Source of the DNA: an uncultured Colwellia sp.
GTDB taxonomy: Bacteria > Pseudomonadota > Gammaproteobacteria > Enterobacterales > Alteromonadaceae
Length of the DNA stretch: 36,550 nt
Assembly: GCA_913020705.1 (NCBI GenBank)
Contig: CAJWBY010000022.1
Coordinates: 1 to 36,550 of the forward strand
Direction of reading: 5' to 3'
Shown: piece after piece, positions 1 to 8,306 of the stretch
Position numbering within the stretch: the stretch's first letter is position 1
Layout: every line of letters begins with the position of its first letter
Translations under genes and position numbers: made by a program
Notes under the pieces: generated by a model
Seen by the model: only the letters and a program-made list of their open reading frames with translations
What the model was told of the DNA's origin: nothing
The model's database searches: none

Positions 1-13
1 TACGTGTTGTCAT
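1..13 (-). CDS. First codons of a gene leaving the left edge
   Basis: On the minus strand a GGAG sequence (about 22-25) lies about 8 bases before an ATG at 13, which opens MTTR before the window ends. A second ATG at 19 is in the same frame but too close to the GGAG. Nothing can be said about the product. The 137 bases between this start and the stop of the next gene at 151 show no clear sigma54 element. Confidence 0.35.
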
Positions 14-150
14 TTTCATTCTCCGGTTAAGTTCATTATTCCTTAACTGGGGTAGTCGAATCAATTAAACCACGTCACCCAACAAACTTTTTTGCATAAA
101 TGAAGATCTTGAACATGTATTTATATTGCTAAGCGGAATATTTAATTTTC

Positions 151-1383
151 CTAGCACATGATTAAATACTGCTGGATATCTAATGCTCTACTTTCCCATG
201 ATTCATCAATCACCGATGCTTTTCTATATTTTTTAGCTTGCGTGATAGCCAGTAAATCACTCATATTTTCAAGTTTATTAAAATTAATTGCAGGTGTTAC
301 TTCAGCATTTGCTAAGAGTATTGCCTGATAAAAAGGGTTAGTTTTGTTAGCAACTTGTAAATGTTTTCGATAGCCCTCTAGTGCGTTGAAATCAGTAGTA
401 ACTATAGGTGTTCCACTCGCTAAATACTCTCTTAACTTAAGAGGATTACACATTTGAATTTGCTTATTATTTACGAAGGGTAACATCGCAACATTCCAGT
501 TTTGTATGTACTTAGGTAGATCATTATGTGGCCTAGTTCCTAAAAAATAGACATTAGAAAATTGTTCTAATTTTTCTACTTTACAGTCAACTTTACCGAT
601 AAAAACAAAATTCCAATGGGGTAATGCCTCAATTGTTTGTACTAATAAATCTTGATCTAACCAAGCTGAAATACTGCCGTAAAAACCAGCGATAGGTTTA
701 CCTTTCGGTAAATCATTAGGTGTTTGAACTACCTGCTCACTAAACAGTGAAAAATTAACACCGTGTGGAATGTTTACCGTTTTCTCACTTGGAAATTTAT
801 CCAACATTTTTTCACTGGCTGTAAAAATATAGCTCGATTTTTCAACAACCTCTCTCTCCTTTTGTGTAACAAATTGGTGATCAACACCATCAAGGCTATT
901 AAAATCATCTCCGCAATAATATACGCAGGGCGCTTTACCAAAGAGTTCTAAATAATCAACTGATGTTGGTAAAGAAGTCCAAATAATAGGATCTTCTATC
1001 GCTAGTTTTTTACACGCTGACTTTAGTTGCCACTTTAAAATAATCTTACTAAGTTTTAAAGAAAACCAGCTATTTGCACAGGGGATCACTAATGGAGATA
1101 TAACGATAAAGTTACTGTTAATATCCTCTTTAGCCATATTGCCCTCTTTTATACTTTTGGGTTTATTAACAATGAAAGATTTCGCTTTGTTAAATAGACG
1201 CAATAAGTCATGTAGTGTTAGCTTTGGTTTTCTCAGACCAATTGAATTAAGCCAAATTACAGGTCTGGTTTTACCAAGAACTTTCACAATATGCTGAGTT
1301 GAACTAGGGTGCGCCCCCCAGTCCTCACCAAAAACAATTAGTGGTCTATTTTTACGTGACAGTGAAGGTACTGAATTAATCAT
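151..1383 (-). CDS. Glycosyltransferase, family 1/4 type (EPS assembly)
   Basis: This 410-residue cytoplasmic protein looks like a GT-B glycosyltransferase that moves a sugar from an activated donor to the growing EPS repeat unit. The N-terminal half carries IVFGEDWGAHPSSTQHI. The C-terminal donor domain has GFYGSIS near residue 235 and the segment NPLKLREYLASGTPIVTTD near 320-340, the usual EX7E-type nucleotide-sugar region. There is no signal peptide or membrane segment. It is the last gene of a three-gene unit and its ATG overlaps the end of the acyltransferase by 8 bases, so the two are probably translationally coupled. Donor and acceptor cannot be told from sequence. Glycosyltransferase is fairly sure; the exact family is less so. 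Confidence 0.85.
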   Translation of the reverse strand: MINSVPSLSRKNRPLIVFGEDWGAHPSSTQHIVKVLGKTRPVIWLNSIGLRKPKLTLHDLLRLFNKAKSFIVNKPKSIKEGNMAKEDINSNFIVISPLVIPCANSWFSLKLSKIILKWQLKSACKKLAIEDPIIWTSLPTSVDYLELFGKAPCVYYCGDDFNSLDGVDHQFVTQKEREVVEKSSYIFTASEKMLDKFPSEKTVNIPHGVNFSLFSEQVVQTPNDLPKGKPIAGFYGSISAWLDQDLLVQTIEALPHWNFVFIGKVDCKVEKLEQFSNVYFLGTRPHNDLPKYIQNWNVAMLPFVNNKQIQMCNPLKLREYLASGTPIVTTDFNALEGYRKHLQVANKTNPFYQAILLANAEVTPAINFNKLENMSDLLAITQAKKYRKASVIDESWESRALDIQQYLIMC

Positions 1384-2104
1384 GATTTTCCTCCTCGATT
1401 GACTTTATAATCCTTGCTGGAACCCCTGCGGCGAGTACAAAACTAGGTAAGTCTTTGGTGACAACGCTCCCCGCTGCGACGATAGTGCCACGCCCAATGG
1501 TTACACCAGCCATTACTTTCACTCCTGTGGCTAGCCATACGTCGTCATCTAAAATAATATCACCGACTTGTGAGTTTTCCTCCGGCTTACCTAAAGCGCG
1601 TAACTTTGCATTAATTGGATGGCCGGGATAACCTGCTAAATAACAATCACCAGCAATACGTACATTATTACCAAGGATAATAGTATTTCCGACAGATATT
1701 GAAGTGCGCCAACTAATATCAACATTATCACCAATGATTAACTGAGGGATTTTATGTCCCACAGAACGACCACTGATTGTAGTCATAGCGGCCAATCTGA
1801 CTCTATCCCCCATAATAATATCTAAACTCCCAATTACAACGGGCAAGCCGCCATACAAGTAAAGTTGTTTAGGATTGTTTTTAAGTCTAGATTTAAGTAA
1901 AGGCGTGTAATAAAGAATGCGTAATACATCGCTAACTGTTTGCTTTATTACGATATGAACGAAATAAAGTATCTTAAATATAAAAGGGATGTTCGGCATG
2001 TCTATGGTTTTAATTTTAAACCATAGTGTTTTAATTAGTTGCGCTAAAAAACTATCGCTTGTTTTCGCCCACTGTTTCAGGTGGTGTATATTAAAAGTAT
2101 TCAT
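1376..2104 (-). CDS. Hexapeptide-repeat acyltransferase (WcaF/SypM-like)
   Basis: This 242-residue protein carries left-handed beta-helix hexapeptide repeats from about residue 85 to the end (for example IIGDNVDI, IILGNNVRI, VMAGVTIGRGTIVAAGSVV). It ends with the AAGVPARII segment typical of sugar O-acetyltransferases of the maltose/galactoside/WcaF group. A GHP motif near 158-160 may hold the catalytic His. The first 80 residues are a hydrophobic, basic extension. Its role is inferred to be O-acetylation of an EPS sugar. V. fischeri syp also encodes a putative acyltransferase (SypM). Its ATG overlaps the TGA of the glmS remnant (ATGA), so translation probably depends on that remnant being read. 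Confidence 0.85.
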   Translation of the reverse strand: MNTFNIHHLKQWAKTSDSFLAQLIKTLWFKIKTIDMPNIPFIFKILYFVHIVIKQTVSDVLRILYYTPLLKSRLKNNPKQLYLYGGLPVVIGSLDIIMGDRVRLAAMTTISGRSVGHKIPQLIIGDNVDISWRTSISVGNTIILGNNVRIAGDCYLAGYPGHPINAKLRALGKPEENSQVGDIILDDDVWLATGVKVMAGVTIGRGTIVAAGSVVTKDLPSFVLAAGVPARIIKSIEEENHD

Positions 2105-2631
2105 TCTACTGTCACCGATTTAGCTAAGTTTTTGGGTTGATTAATATTTCCTCCTAACATCTGACCACTATATAAAGCGACCAATTGCATTGGAATAACA
2201 CTGACTATGGGAAGTATTAGTCCTGAGGGGGAAGGCAGTTCAAAGAACTCATCATCTTGAAGGTTGATATGCTTTCGATTACTACTCTCGCTAATAATAA
2301 ACAGTGGGGCGTTTCGCGTTTGTACATCTTGAATATTTGACAGTAATTTATCGGTTAGATTATTTTTAGGTGCAATAACCAACACCGCCATCTGTTTATC
2401 AAGCAAGGCGACAGGGCCATTTTTTAACTCTCCTGCTGTATAAGTTTTGAGACGAATATAACTAATTTTCTTAGGTTTTGACGCACCTTCTTGTTCTTTT
2501 ACCATTTTAATTTCATCATAAGGTACTATTGGAATACCTGCAGAGAGATAACCACGATATTCAAGTCTACCTAAACCTTGTAAAACAGGGGTTATTACTG
2601 ATCCCATTACAGCCCTAATAATTCCACACAT
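2101..2631 (-). pseudogene. glmS: glmS remnant with about 440 internal codons deleted, frame kept
   Basis: The reading frame starts with the MCGII of glutamine-fructose-6-phosphate aminotransferase, with the GRLEYRGY segment near residues 20-27. After about 45 residues it jumps to the C-terminal part of the isomerase domain (KKISYI, TAGELKNGPVALL) and ends with the canonical NLAKSVTVE. The full enzyme is about 610 residues; this is 176. Most of the glutaminase domain and the first SIS domain are gone, and the isomerase His in the LKHGP motif is Asn here. Enzyme activity is therefore very unlikely. The start at 2631 is chosen over an upstream in-frame ATG because it gives MCGII and has AGAGG about 9 bases before it. 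The open frame is kept and overlaps the acyltransferase start, so it may survive as a translated leader. Confidence 0.85.
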
Positions 2632-2681
2632 AACAAGTACCTCTTTATATTGATAGTCACTTATTTTATACTGTTTAATAA

Positions 2682-2697
2682 AGCAGTTATTATGCCA
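2682..2697 (-). promoter_or_regulatory. Sigma54-type -24/-12 promoter of glmS remnant operon
   Basis: On the minus strand TGGCATAATAACTGCT reads as -24 TGGCA and -12 CTGCT, with the required GG-N10-GC spacing (consensus TGGCACG-N4-TTGCW). The implied transcript start is about 40 bases before the ATG at 2631. This is prediction from sequence only. Confidence 0.65.
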
Positions 2698-2746
2698 TGT
2701 GATATAACCCATAAAATCAATAGTTTATTTTTTTTGTGTTGTTTTA

Positions 2747-2758
2747 TTTGCATTTTAA
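2747..2758. promoter_or_regulatory. Candidate activator motif upstream of the -24 element
   Basis: TTTGCATTTTAA lies about 50 bases upstream of the -24 element at 2697. It resembles one half of the dyads found upstream of the -24 elements at 26974, 24073 and 18071. It is weak alone and matters only as part of the recurring pattern. Confidence 0.3.
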
Positions 2759-3242
2759 GATGATGTTTTTGCTAATTAGGAATGTATTTTCAGAATAATA
2801 GAATCGTCGTTATATTTATTTTTAGGTCACTACTCGGATTACTTAATGGGATTCGTATTATCAGCGAATGTGTAGTCCATCTATGCATATTATCCACAAT
2901 GACCCTTAATATAGAATGTGTTGTGAGAATGAGTTGCTCAAGCTTCCTGAAATATGCTCATCAGTACCTTAAGGGAAAAAGTATTATTACAATTTTAACA
3001 AGTAAAGCCATTACCTAGGCTGTTCTATAATCGATTATAAGAATGTACTTCACCACTATATAATTATTGTACTCGATTGTAAGTACTTTTGAATAGCCTG
3101 AACTTCACCAAAAGCTGTGCATAAATTTGGACAAACACATCGGGTAATTTGGTAGGGATTTTAGGTGTAACTGTATAGCGGATAATAAATCCTTTATATT
3201 CCATAAAATACGATGTGCTCTAGGGTGATTTTAAAACCTTGT

Positions 3243-3430
3243 TTATTTGACTAAATCTGTTAGGGCTTCTCTTTCAACATTGCAGACGCGATCAAAGGCT
3301 ACAATCATCGCATCATATTTATAACTATTAGCGATAAACCAAGCAGGTTGTTTTGCACCTAAAAATAAACATTCGCTGTTAGTTTTTGACCATTAACAAA
3401 GTGTTTTAAAGCAGTAAGAAGTTAACCGGT
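3243..3430 (-). pseudogene. Fragment of a family 4 glycosyltransferase, frameshifted
   Basis: Read on the minus strand, this stretch gives LTALKHFVNGQKLTANVYF. After a one-base frame change in the A/T run near 3361-3367 it continues as LGAKQPAWFIANSYKYDAMI and ends in a stop at 3243-3245. The intact GT at 5794-7008 has the equivalent DLLQFVDANRLTDHVNF, then LGAKQSTWFISNSLHYDAMI. The match continues at DNA level over about 120 bases. So this is a short leftover of a related GT gene, either from a partial duplication or from an older gene mostly deleted. It cannot encode a working enzyme. Confidence 0.8.
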
Positions 3431-3469
3431 TTATTTATATCAAGAAAAATAATTTTAGTTCCTAAGTTC

Positions 3470-4903
3470 TCATTTTATCGTGATGACTTCAGGTGCGATT
3501 TTTGGATGTTTTCTTAAGTGGCTGAGCGTGATTAATTTGCTGAAGTTCATATAACAAACGAGCAATCCGATCGATATCAAGACCATCAGTAGATGGTGAA
3601 CAAATTCATTCAATTGCATCGATATAAAAACCAGTCCGCCAGACATCAGCAGCAGACCAAATAGGCTCGTTTTTTCATAATTAAGATAAAGTGCCCGTTG
3701 GCTTATGACAAAAAACAGGGTAACACGAAAACATTGTGCGATAATCAATGCGGCAATGACGCCAGGCACTTTGAAACGTTCACCCAAAAAATAAAAACAC
3801 GACACACAGATCAGTGCCGTACAAACATCAATGAAGGTTACATTCCAGGTGCTTCTGCCAATGTAGCTACCCAGGTTGGCCAATTCAGCAGTTTGTTTTA
3901 TCATATAAAGTAAAGCCAGAGCTGGTACGTATTGCATCGCAGAAGCATAGCTATGGTCAATTAGTGTACCAAAAAGGAGCGGACTTCCGAGGCAGATCAA
4001 AGTCGAACAACATATCACTAAGGCGATGCCAAATGAAGTGGTATGAGCTACTCCGGCACTGCCATTGTCTTCTTTTAACATCTTAAAGCGTCGTGGATAC
4101 CACCAAAGAATAAACGGTTGCATCAGCATTACAGAGATCGTTGCTAGCTTTTTGCCCACCGCGTACAACCCAAGTTGCTCCGTTGATGATACTAGGCTGA
4201 TCACCCATCGGTCGGCCCCTAATACCGTAAAAGCCGCCAGAGCGCTTATCGTCAATGGCAAACCATAACGTAATATTTGTGGCAATAATATCCAATTTAA
4301 GCCTAAACCAGTTGCCTTGATTTGAATTCTCAACAACAGTAAAACGAGCAAGACCGAAGAAGTTACCCCTGCCAATAAAACTGCGGTAATACCATAGCCT
4401 TCACGTAGTAATATCCAGGTCATTAAAGCCTGTAATAATGCTTTGCTTGTCGTGAGCAAGAAAAAACTAAAAGCATCCTCTTTCATTTTTAACCAGGCTA
4501 GCGGGATCGCAATACAGCCCTCAACAGAAAACAGAATAATAACTAACTGTAAATCAAACAGACCGATGTTACTGCCCAAATACGGTTGTAACAAAGGAGC
4601 AAGTAATAAACTTAACAACAACACCATTGCTCCACTAATAGTGGCTAAAGTGAATACGGTTCTGCCAATGTCATTTTCGTCGGCGATGCCCAAACCCGAG
4701 AAGCGGTAGAGTGCATCTACTAAACCAAAGCCCATCAGCAGGGTGACAAAATTGGATATACTGAGTAACAGTTCAAGCTCTCCAAAGGCCGCAGGCGGTA
4801 AATAGCGGGTGACGATAGGTAACATGATCAACGAAACTGATTTCATGATCACAATACCCAATGCGAAGTAAAGCGACTGGTGTAAAGTAAAAGTAATTTT
4901 CAT
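3470..4903 (-). CDS. Wzx-type polysaccharide flippase (MATE/MOP superfamily)
   Basis: This 477-residue integral membrane protein has about 12-14 hydrophobic segments spread over its length. The N-terminal region (YFALGIVIMKSVSLIMLPIV, then TRYLPPAAFGELELL) is typical of Wzx/RfbX flippases, which move undecaprenyl-linked repeat units across the inner membrane. ATG 4903 is preferred over ATG 4912 because GGAT sits about 8 bases before it. It follows the kinase-fold gene by 23 bases in the same unit. A second, frameshifted Wzx gene lies at 31977, so this is probably the working flippase. Confidence 0.9.
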   Translation of the reverse strand: MKITFTLHQSLYFALGIVIMKSVSLIMLPIVTRYLPPAAFGELELLLSISNFVTLLMGFGLVDALYRFSGLGIADENDIGRTVFTLATISGAMVLLLSLLLAPLLQPYLGSNIGLFDLQLVIILFSVEGCIAIPLAWLKMKEDAFSFFLLTTSKALLQALMTWILLREGYGITAVLLAGVTSSVLLVLLLLRIQIKATGLGLNWILLPQILRYGLPLTISALAAFTVLGADRWVISLVSSTEQLGLYAVGKKLATISVMLMQPFILWWYPRRFKMLKEDNGSAGVAHTTSFGIALVICCSTLICLGSPLLFGTLIDHSYASAMQYVPALALLYMIKQTAELANLGSYIGRSTWNVTFIDVCTALICVSCFYFLGERFKVPGVIAALIIAQCFRVTLFFVISQRALYLNYEKTSLFGLLLMSGGLVFISMQLNEFVHHLLMVLISIGLLVCYMNFSKLITLSHLRKHPKIAPEVITIK

Positions 4904-4926
4904 TAGTAACATCCAGTTTGGTTTTG

Positions 4927-5706
4927 TTAAATGCTAGGCAAATTTAGTGGTAATAATCGATTAAAATAGTTGTTTTCTGAGGCAATCGACAAGCGACCTG
5001 TATCTGATCCACTTGATATGACAGTGGCTGCATCAAAATCAACCAGATACGGCATATCACCATCCAGCATTATATTGCCAAATTTGACATCACGTATTAG
5101 TACCCCTGCATCATGAATTGCATTGATCAATACTCGCAGCTTATTGATAAATGTCGGACTCAGTAAAACAGCTGCGCTAAGCGGGTCAAAATCAATTGGG
5201 TACTCCGGATGATCGGTCATTTCTTTTTCGTAAAGATATAAGTCTCCAGGCGTTTTACCATTGTCATTCAGAATAGCTGATAATGGTTTACCGGGCACCA
5301 AAGACTGATAGACCTGTTGATGTTTGATACTGATATCAATTAATTTGGGCACCCCTGCAATGTTTTTTAATTTATCCAGAGATCGAACTTCATTGATAAG
5401 ACAGCCCAATGTTTGATAAGTTTTCATTAAACAAATATAACCGTTATGAACAACCACTGAGACTTGATTTCTTTGCCTGCGTTGATGTTCACCGCTATCA
5501 ATATCAGCGGTATTCAGGCACACTCCATTCTCTTGATCGAAAAACGCAATAACTGGATCTTTACCGTTGATTACACAAAGTGGTAAAGTCTTTATTTGCT
5601 CCAAACTGCGTTTGAAAATATTATTGATCGGCTCGATAATTTTTCTGCTTCTGGGTCTCAGAACAATCAAGGCAAAATGGCTGTAGCGTAAAATATTTTT
5701 CAACAT
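4927..5706 (-). CDS. Kinase-fold protein, WaaP/lipopolysaccharide-kinase-like
   Basis: This protein, 259 residues from ATG 5706, shows the key positions of a protein-kinase-like fold. There is a beta3 Lys in CLMKTY (about K95) and an alphaC-type Glu in LINEVRSL (about E106). The catalytic loop is HDAGVLIRDVKFGNIML (D206, N211) and the metal-binding Asp is in YLVDFDAA (D223). The usual HRD is IRD and DFG is DFD, as in bacterial sugar/LPS kinases such as WaaP. There is no signal peptide. A TTG start at 5775 in the same frame is possible, but ATG 5706 has AGAGG upstream (spacing about 12). Lying between Wzx and a GT gene, it may phosphorylate an EPS or lipid-linked sugar; the substrate is unknown. 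Confidence 0.7.
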   Translation of the reverse strand: MLKNILRYSHFALIVLRPRSRKIIEPINNIFKRSLEQIKTLPLCVINGKDPVIAFFDQENGVCLNTADIDSGEHQRRQRNQVSVVVHNGYICLMKTYQTLGCLINEVRSLDKLKNIAGVPKLIDISIKHQQVYQSLVPGKPLSAILNDNGKTPGDLYLYEKEMTDHPEYPIDFDPLSAAVLLSPTFINKLRVLINAIHDAGVLIRDVKFGNIMLDGDMPYLVDFDAATVISSGSDTGRLSIASENNYFNRLLPLNLPSI

Positions 5707-5793
5707 AATATTAAATAACCTCTTAATGTTAGCCGCTTCTGTCACGGTAAAAAGCATCAATAACTCTAATGACAATTGTAATGCGTATTACTA

Positions 5794-7008
5794 TTATCCA
5801 TGATGCTCAATAACGGATGAAAGCTTGCCCGCTTGTTTTTTTGCGCCATATAATTCACATACACGATGATAAGCATTGTCTTTCATTGACTCTATTTCTA
5901 GAAAAGACATTGCATAAAATTGCGTAATAGCTTCGGCTAATTTAGACGGACTTTTAGGGGGGACATGCAAACCAGTGGACTGGGTAATAAATTCTTTGCA
6001 TCCCATAAAATAAGTAGTGATAACGGGTAGTTTTAATGCCATTGCTTCTTTTACTACAACAGGCCCTGTATCTCTATCGCCGTTACTAGCAAGTTCAAAG
6101 GGCACGATCATCGCATCATAATGGAGGCTATTGCTAATAAACCAAGTCGATTGTTTGGCCCCTAAAAAATTAACATGATCCGTTAATCGATTAGCATCAA
6201 CAAACTGCAGTAAATCACTTTTAAGTACGCCATCTCCTACGAAATCAATCACTGGACGCTTAGCTTTTGGTAAAAGTTTGAGTGCATGTAACAAAGTGAA
6301 TAAACCTTTAGTCTCACAAAGACGCCCAATAAACAGTAATTTATTCTTTTTGCATTGCACATTGCGAATGCTCTCGGTTGTTATCGCATTTTGCTCAGTC
6401 ATCGTTGAGTACTTGTTACTGAACCTATCAAGTTCAACTCCACAGTAAACCAACGAAACAGCAACATTAGGTGCTAACTCTTTGAAGTCATTAACCATGT
6501 CCTGGCAAACTGCGATTGCAAAGTCCACTGCATTTAGCTTGAGTTTAAGGTCTTGAGGCGTTGCATAAATGTCATAGCCGTGCCCTACAAATGAAACCGT
6601 TGCACCGCACAGTCTGGCAGCTACAATGGCGGTGGCTGCCGCTCCTTGCGCAAAGTGTGCATGAAAATGGTTTCAGTTGTTTTTTTTTGCTAAATAAAGA
6701 AGTTTTAAAGCATTAGCAATCAATGACTTGAATGGTATTCCTTGCTGTTGCCATGAAAATTTCAAAGCCTTTAATACCCCTATATTTATGTACGCTAAAC
6801 CTTTAAAAGCACAAAGTTTTGAATGCTCAGATAAAAATAAAGTGTTGTCTTTAAGCGCTTGATCTTGTTCTTGATACTGTCCTTCATGGCGATGAAAAGC
6901 AATAGGCTGAATATCATGTCCACACAATTGCATATTGCGCATTTCAGTCCCGACAAAGGTTTCTGATAAAACAGGGTAACTGGCTAATACATAAGCTATT
7001 TTTTTCAT
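5794..7008 (-). pseudogene. Family 4 glycosyltransferase interrupted by one in-frame TGA
   Basis: Two parts in the same frame make one 404-codon GT4 gene. Codons 1-111 (7008 to 6676) begin MKKIAYVLASYPVLSETFVG, the WcaL/AmsK-type EPS transferase N-terminus. A TGA at 6675-6673 follows LAKKNN. Reading on in the same frame gives NHFHAHFAQGAAATAIVAAR and VGHGYDIYAT, then the donor domain with LLFIGRLCETKGLFTLLHAL and PVVVKEAMALKLPVITTYF. The HAHFAQGA block belongs to the acceptor domain and cannot be lost. No base has been gained or lost; a single nonsense change (for example from TGG or CGA) explains it. The stop sits beside a run of A on the coding strand (T on plus, 6679-6687). A sigma54-type element lies upstream. 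Confidence 0.85.
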
Positions 7009-7060
7009 AGATATTCCTATTATATTTATTTAGTTAAAAAATTTTCACATTTTAAAAAAT

Positions 7061-7076
7061 TGGCATATAAAGTGCG
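7061..7076 (+). promoter_or_regulatory. Sigma54-type promoter of the GT2 gene at 7141
   Basis: TGGCATATAAAGTGCG has the GG-N10-GC spacing with a TGGCA -24 box and a GTGCG -12 box. The implied start is about 53 bases before the ATG at 7141. It faces the minus-strand element at 7111-7096, so each transcript would cross the other promoter. Confidence 0.5.
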
Positions 7077-7095
7077 TCTAAATCTTCATGGATAT

Positions 7096-7111
7096 TGCAA
7101 ACTTAATGCCA
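7096..7111 (-). promoter_or_regulatory. Sigma54-type promoter of the GT/kinase/wzx operon
   Basis: On the minus strand TGGCATTAAGTTTGCA gives -24 TGGCATT and a perfect -12 TTGCA, two mismatches from the 12 fixed bases of the consensus. The start would be near 7085, about 77 bases before the ATG at 7008. It would drive the interrupted GT, the kinase-fold gene and wzx. Confidence 0.65.
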
Positions 7112-7140
7112 CTCCGTGTAATAATTAATGGGAATTTTTT

Positions 7141-8190
7141 ATGATAAACCTACAACAAGCGATAGAAAAAACTTTTGGTACCAGTCATTTAATTGAGTAT
7201 CATGAAAGGAATACTGAACCCTTAGTATCAATTATCATCCCAACTAAAAATTGTTTATCCTTTTTGCCTATCGCTATTAGAAGCATCCAAAATCAATATG
7301 TTGATGAAGTTGAAATTATAATTATTGATGACGGTTCAACTGATGACTCTTGGACATACCTCACTTTAGCTACGTTATGTGATAACAGAATACGTCCTTT
7401 TAAAATAACTAATGGTGGGAGTGTTGCTAAAGCAAGAAATTTTGGATTAGATAAATCACAGGGAGAATATATTGCATTTTTAGATGCTGATGATTATTGG
7501 TTACCACATAAACTTGATAAGCAATTAGCATTTCATAAAAAACACCCTGAGATCACATTAAGTTTTTGTAATTACGTACACTTTGACGAGGAAAATAAAT
7601 TTATTGGAAATTGTTTTGATTATTGGCCTTTGTTTAATAAATATATTAATCAATCTAAGCAAGTGGGTTATCAAATGATTCCTAAACAAGGCGCAGCGAT
7701 GATTTATGCTGAAAATGTGATTGGTACCTCTGGCGTATTACTTAATAAAGCGGTCATAACCTCGTCGGTCAAATTTGATGAAGAGCTCACTTCAGCAGAA
7801 GATTGGGATCTTTGGTTAAAAATCGCTTTATCTGGCCCAATAGGATTCACTATCAGTGTTGATCTGGCTTATTTGATGCGTGCAAATTCGGAGAGTGCAA
7901 ATGTCAAATTACGTTTATTGCAAACACGAAAAATAATGCGACGCTACGCGCATGACATTTTTAATATTAATCCTATTGCATTAATGCAATGCTCCGCAAG
8001 ATTATTAGTAGGTTACGCTGAATACCACAGAAACACTTCTTTTAGTCAACAACAATCCACTCTCAAGTTTACTCATGTTGCACGGTCATTTGGGTGCCAT
8101 AGCATCGCATTTTTATTATCTCCCTCAATACGAGTATTGAAAGCTTTATTAAGTGATGTAAAAAACTTACTTCTACCTAGCAAGGCTTGA
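7141..8190 (+). CDS. Family 2 glycosyltransferase (GT-A)
   Basis: This 349-residue cytoplasmic GT2 enzyme has the N-terminal VSIIIPTKNCLSFLPIAIRS and IIIIDDGSTDDSW (nucleotide-sugar binding, near residues 30-75). It has GVAKARNFGLDKSQGEYIAFLDADDYW with the DXD metal site near 115-120, and an acceptor-side ED near 220 (SAEDWDLWLK). It is transcribed alone, away from the wzx operon, and ends at a strong terminator. It should add one sugar of the EPS repeat unit. Donor specificity cannot be predicted. An arrangement like LDADDYW also occurs in the GT2 at 33255, so the two may be distant paralogues. Confidence 0.9.
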   Translation: MINLQQAIEKTFGTSHLIEYHERNTEPLVSIIIPTKNCLSFLPIAIRSIQNQYVDEVEIIIIDDGSTDDSWTYLTLATLCDNRIRPFKITNGGSVAKARNFGLDKSQGEYIAFLDADDYWLPHKLDKQLAFHKKHPEITLSFCNYVHFDEENKFIGNCFDYWPLFNKYINQSKQVGYQMIPKQGAAMIYAENVIGTSGVLLNKAVITSSVKFDEELTSAEDWDLWLKIALSGPIGFTISVDLAYLMRANSESANVKLRLLQTRKIMRRYAHDIFNINPIALMQCSARLLVGYAEYHRNTSFSQQQSTLKFTHVARSFGCHSIAFLLSPSIRVLKALLSDVKNLLLPSKA

Positions 8191-8267
8191 GTTTACGAGT
8201 GCAACATATTATTAGATGGAATAATCAACCAACTGATTAAGAGGACTTGCGACAATAGCTTAGGTAA

Positions 8268-8306
8268 ATTAAGGCATCAATTGCATTGATGCCTTAATCG
8301 TTTTTT
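8268..8306 (+). terminator. Rho-independent terminator after the GT2 gene
   Basis: A perfect 14-base stem (ATTAAGGCATCAAT, 8268-8281, pairing with 8285-8298) with a TGC loop is followed by CG and six T (8301-8306). It lies 78 bases after the GT2 stop. Confidence 0.85.

Larger units (their letters stand above)
2698..3469. other. Long non-coding stretch between two EPS units
   Basis: About 770 bases without an intact gene. It holds the activator-like motif at 2747-2758 and, near its right end, a decayed glycosyltransferase fragment on the minus strand. Between about 2760 and 3240 I see only a 78-codon plus-strand frame (2782-3018) with no ribosome binding site or recognisable family, and an imperfect inverted repeat (AGGCTGTTC near 3016 with GAATAGCCT near 3092). 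It reads as an eroded gene area. Confidence 0.5.

Noticed and set aside
2782..3018. 78-residue plus-strand frame
   Set aside because: No ribosome binding site, no family, and it lies in an eroded region next to a GT fragment.
6673..6675. In-frame TGA as a selenocysteine codon
   Set aside because: Glycosyltransferases of this family have no selenocysteine, no SECIS-like hairpin was noticed just after it, and the position is not catalytic. A nonsense change is simpler.
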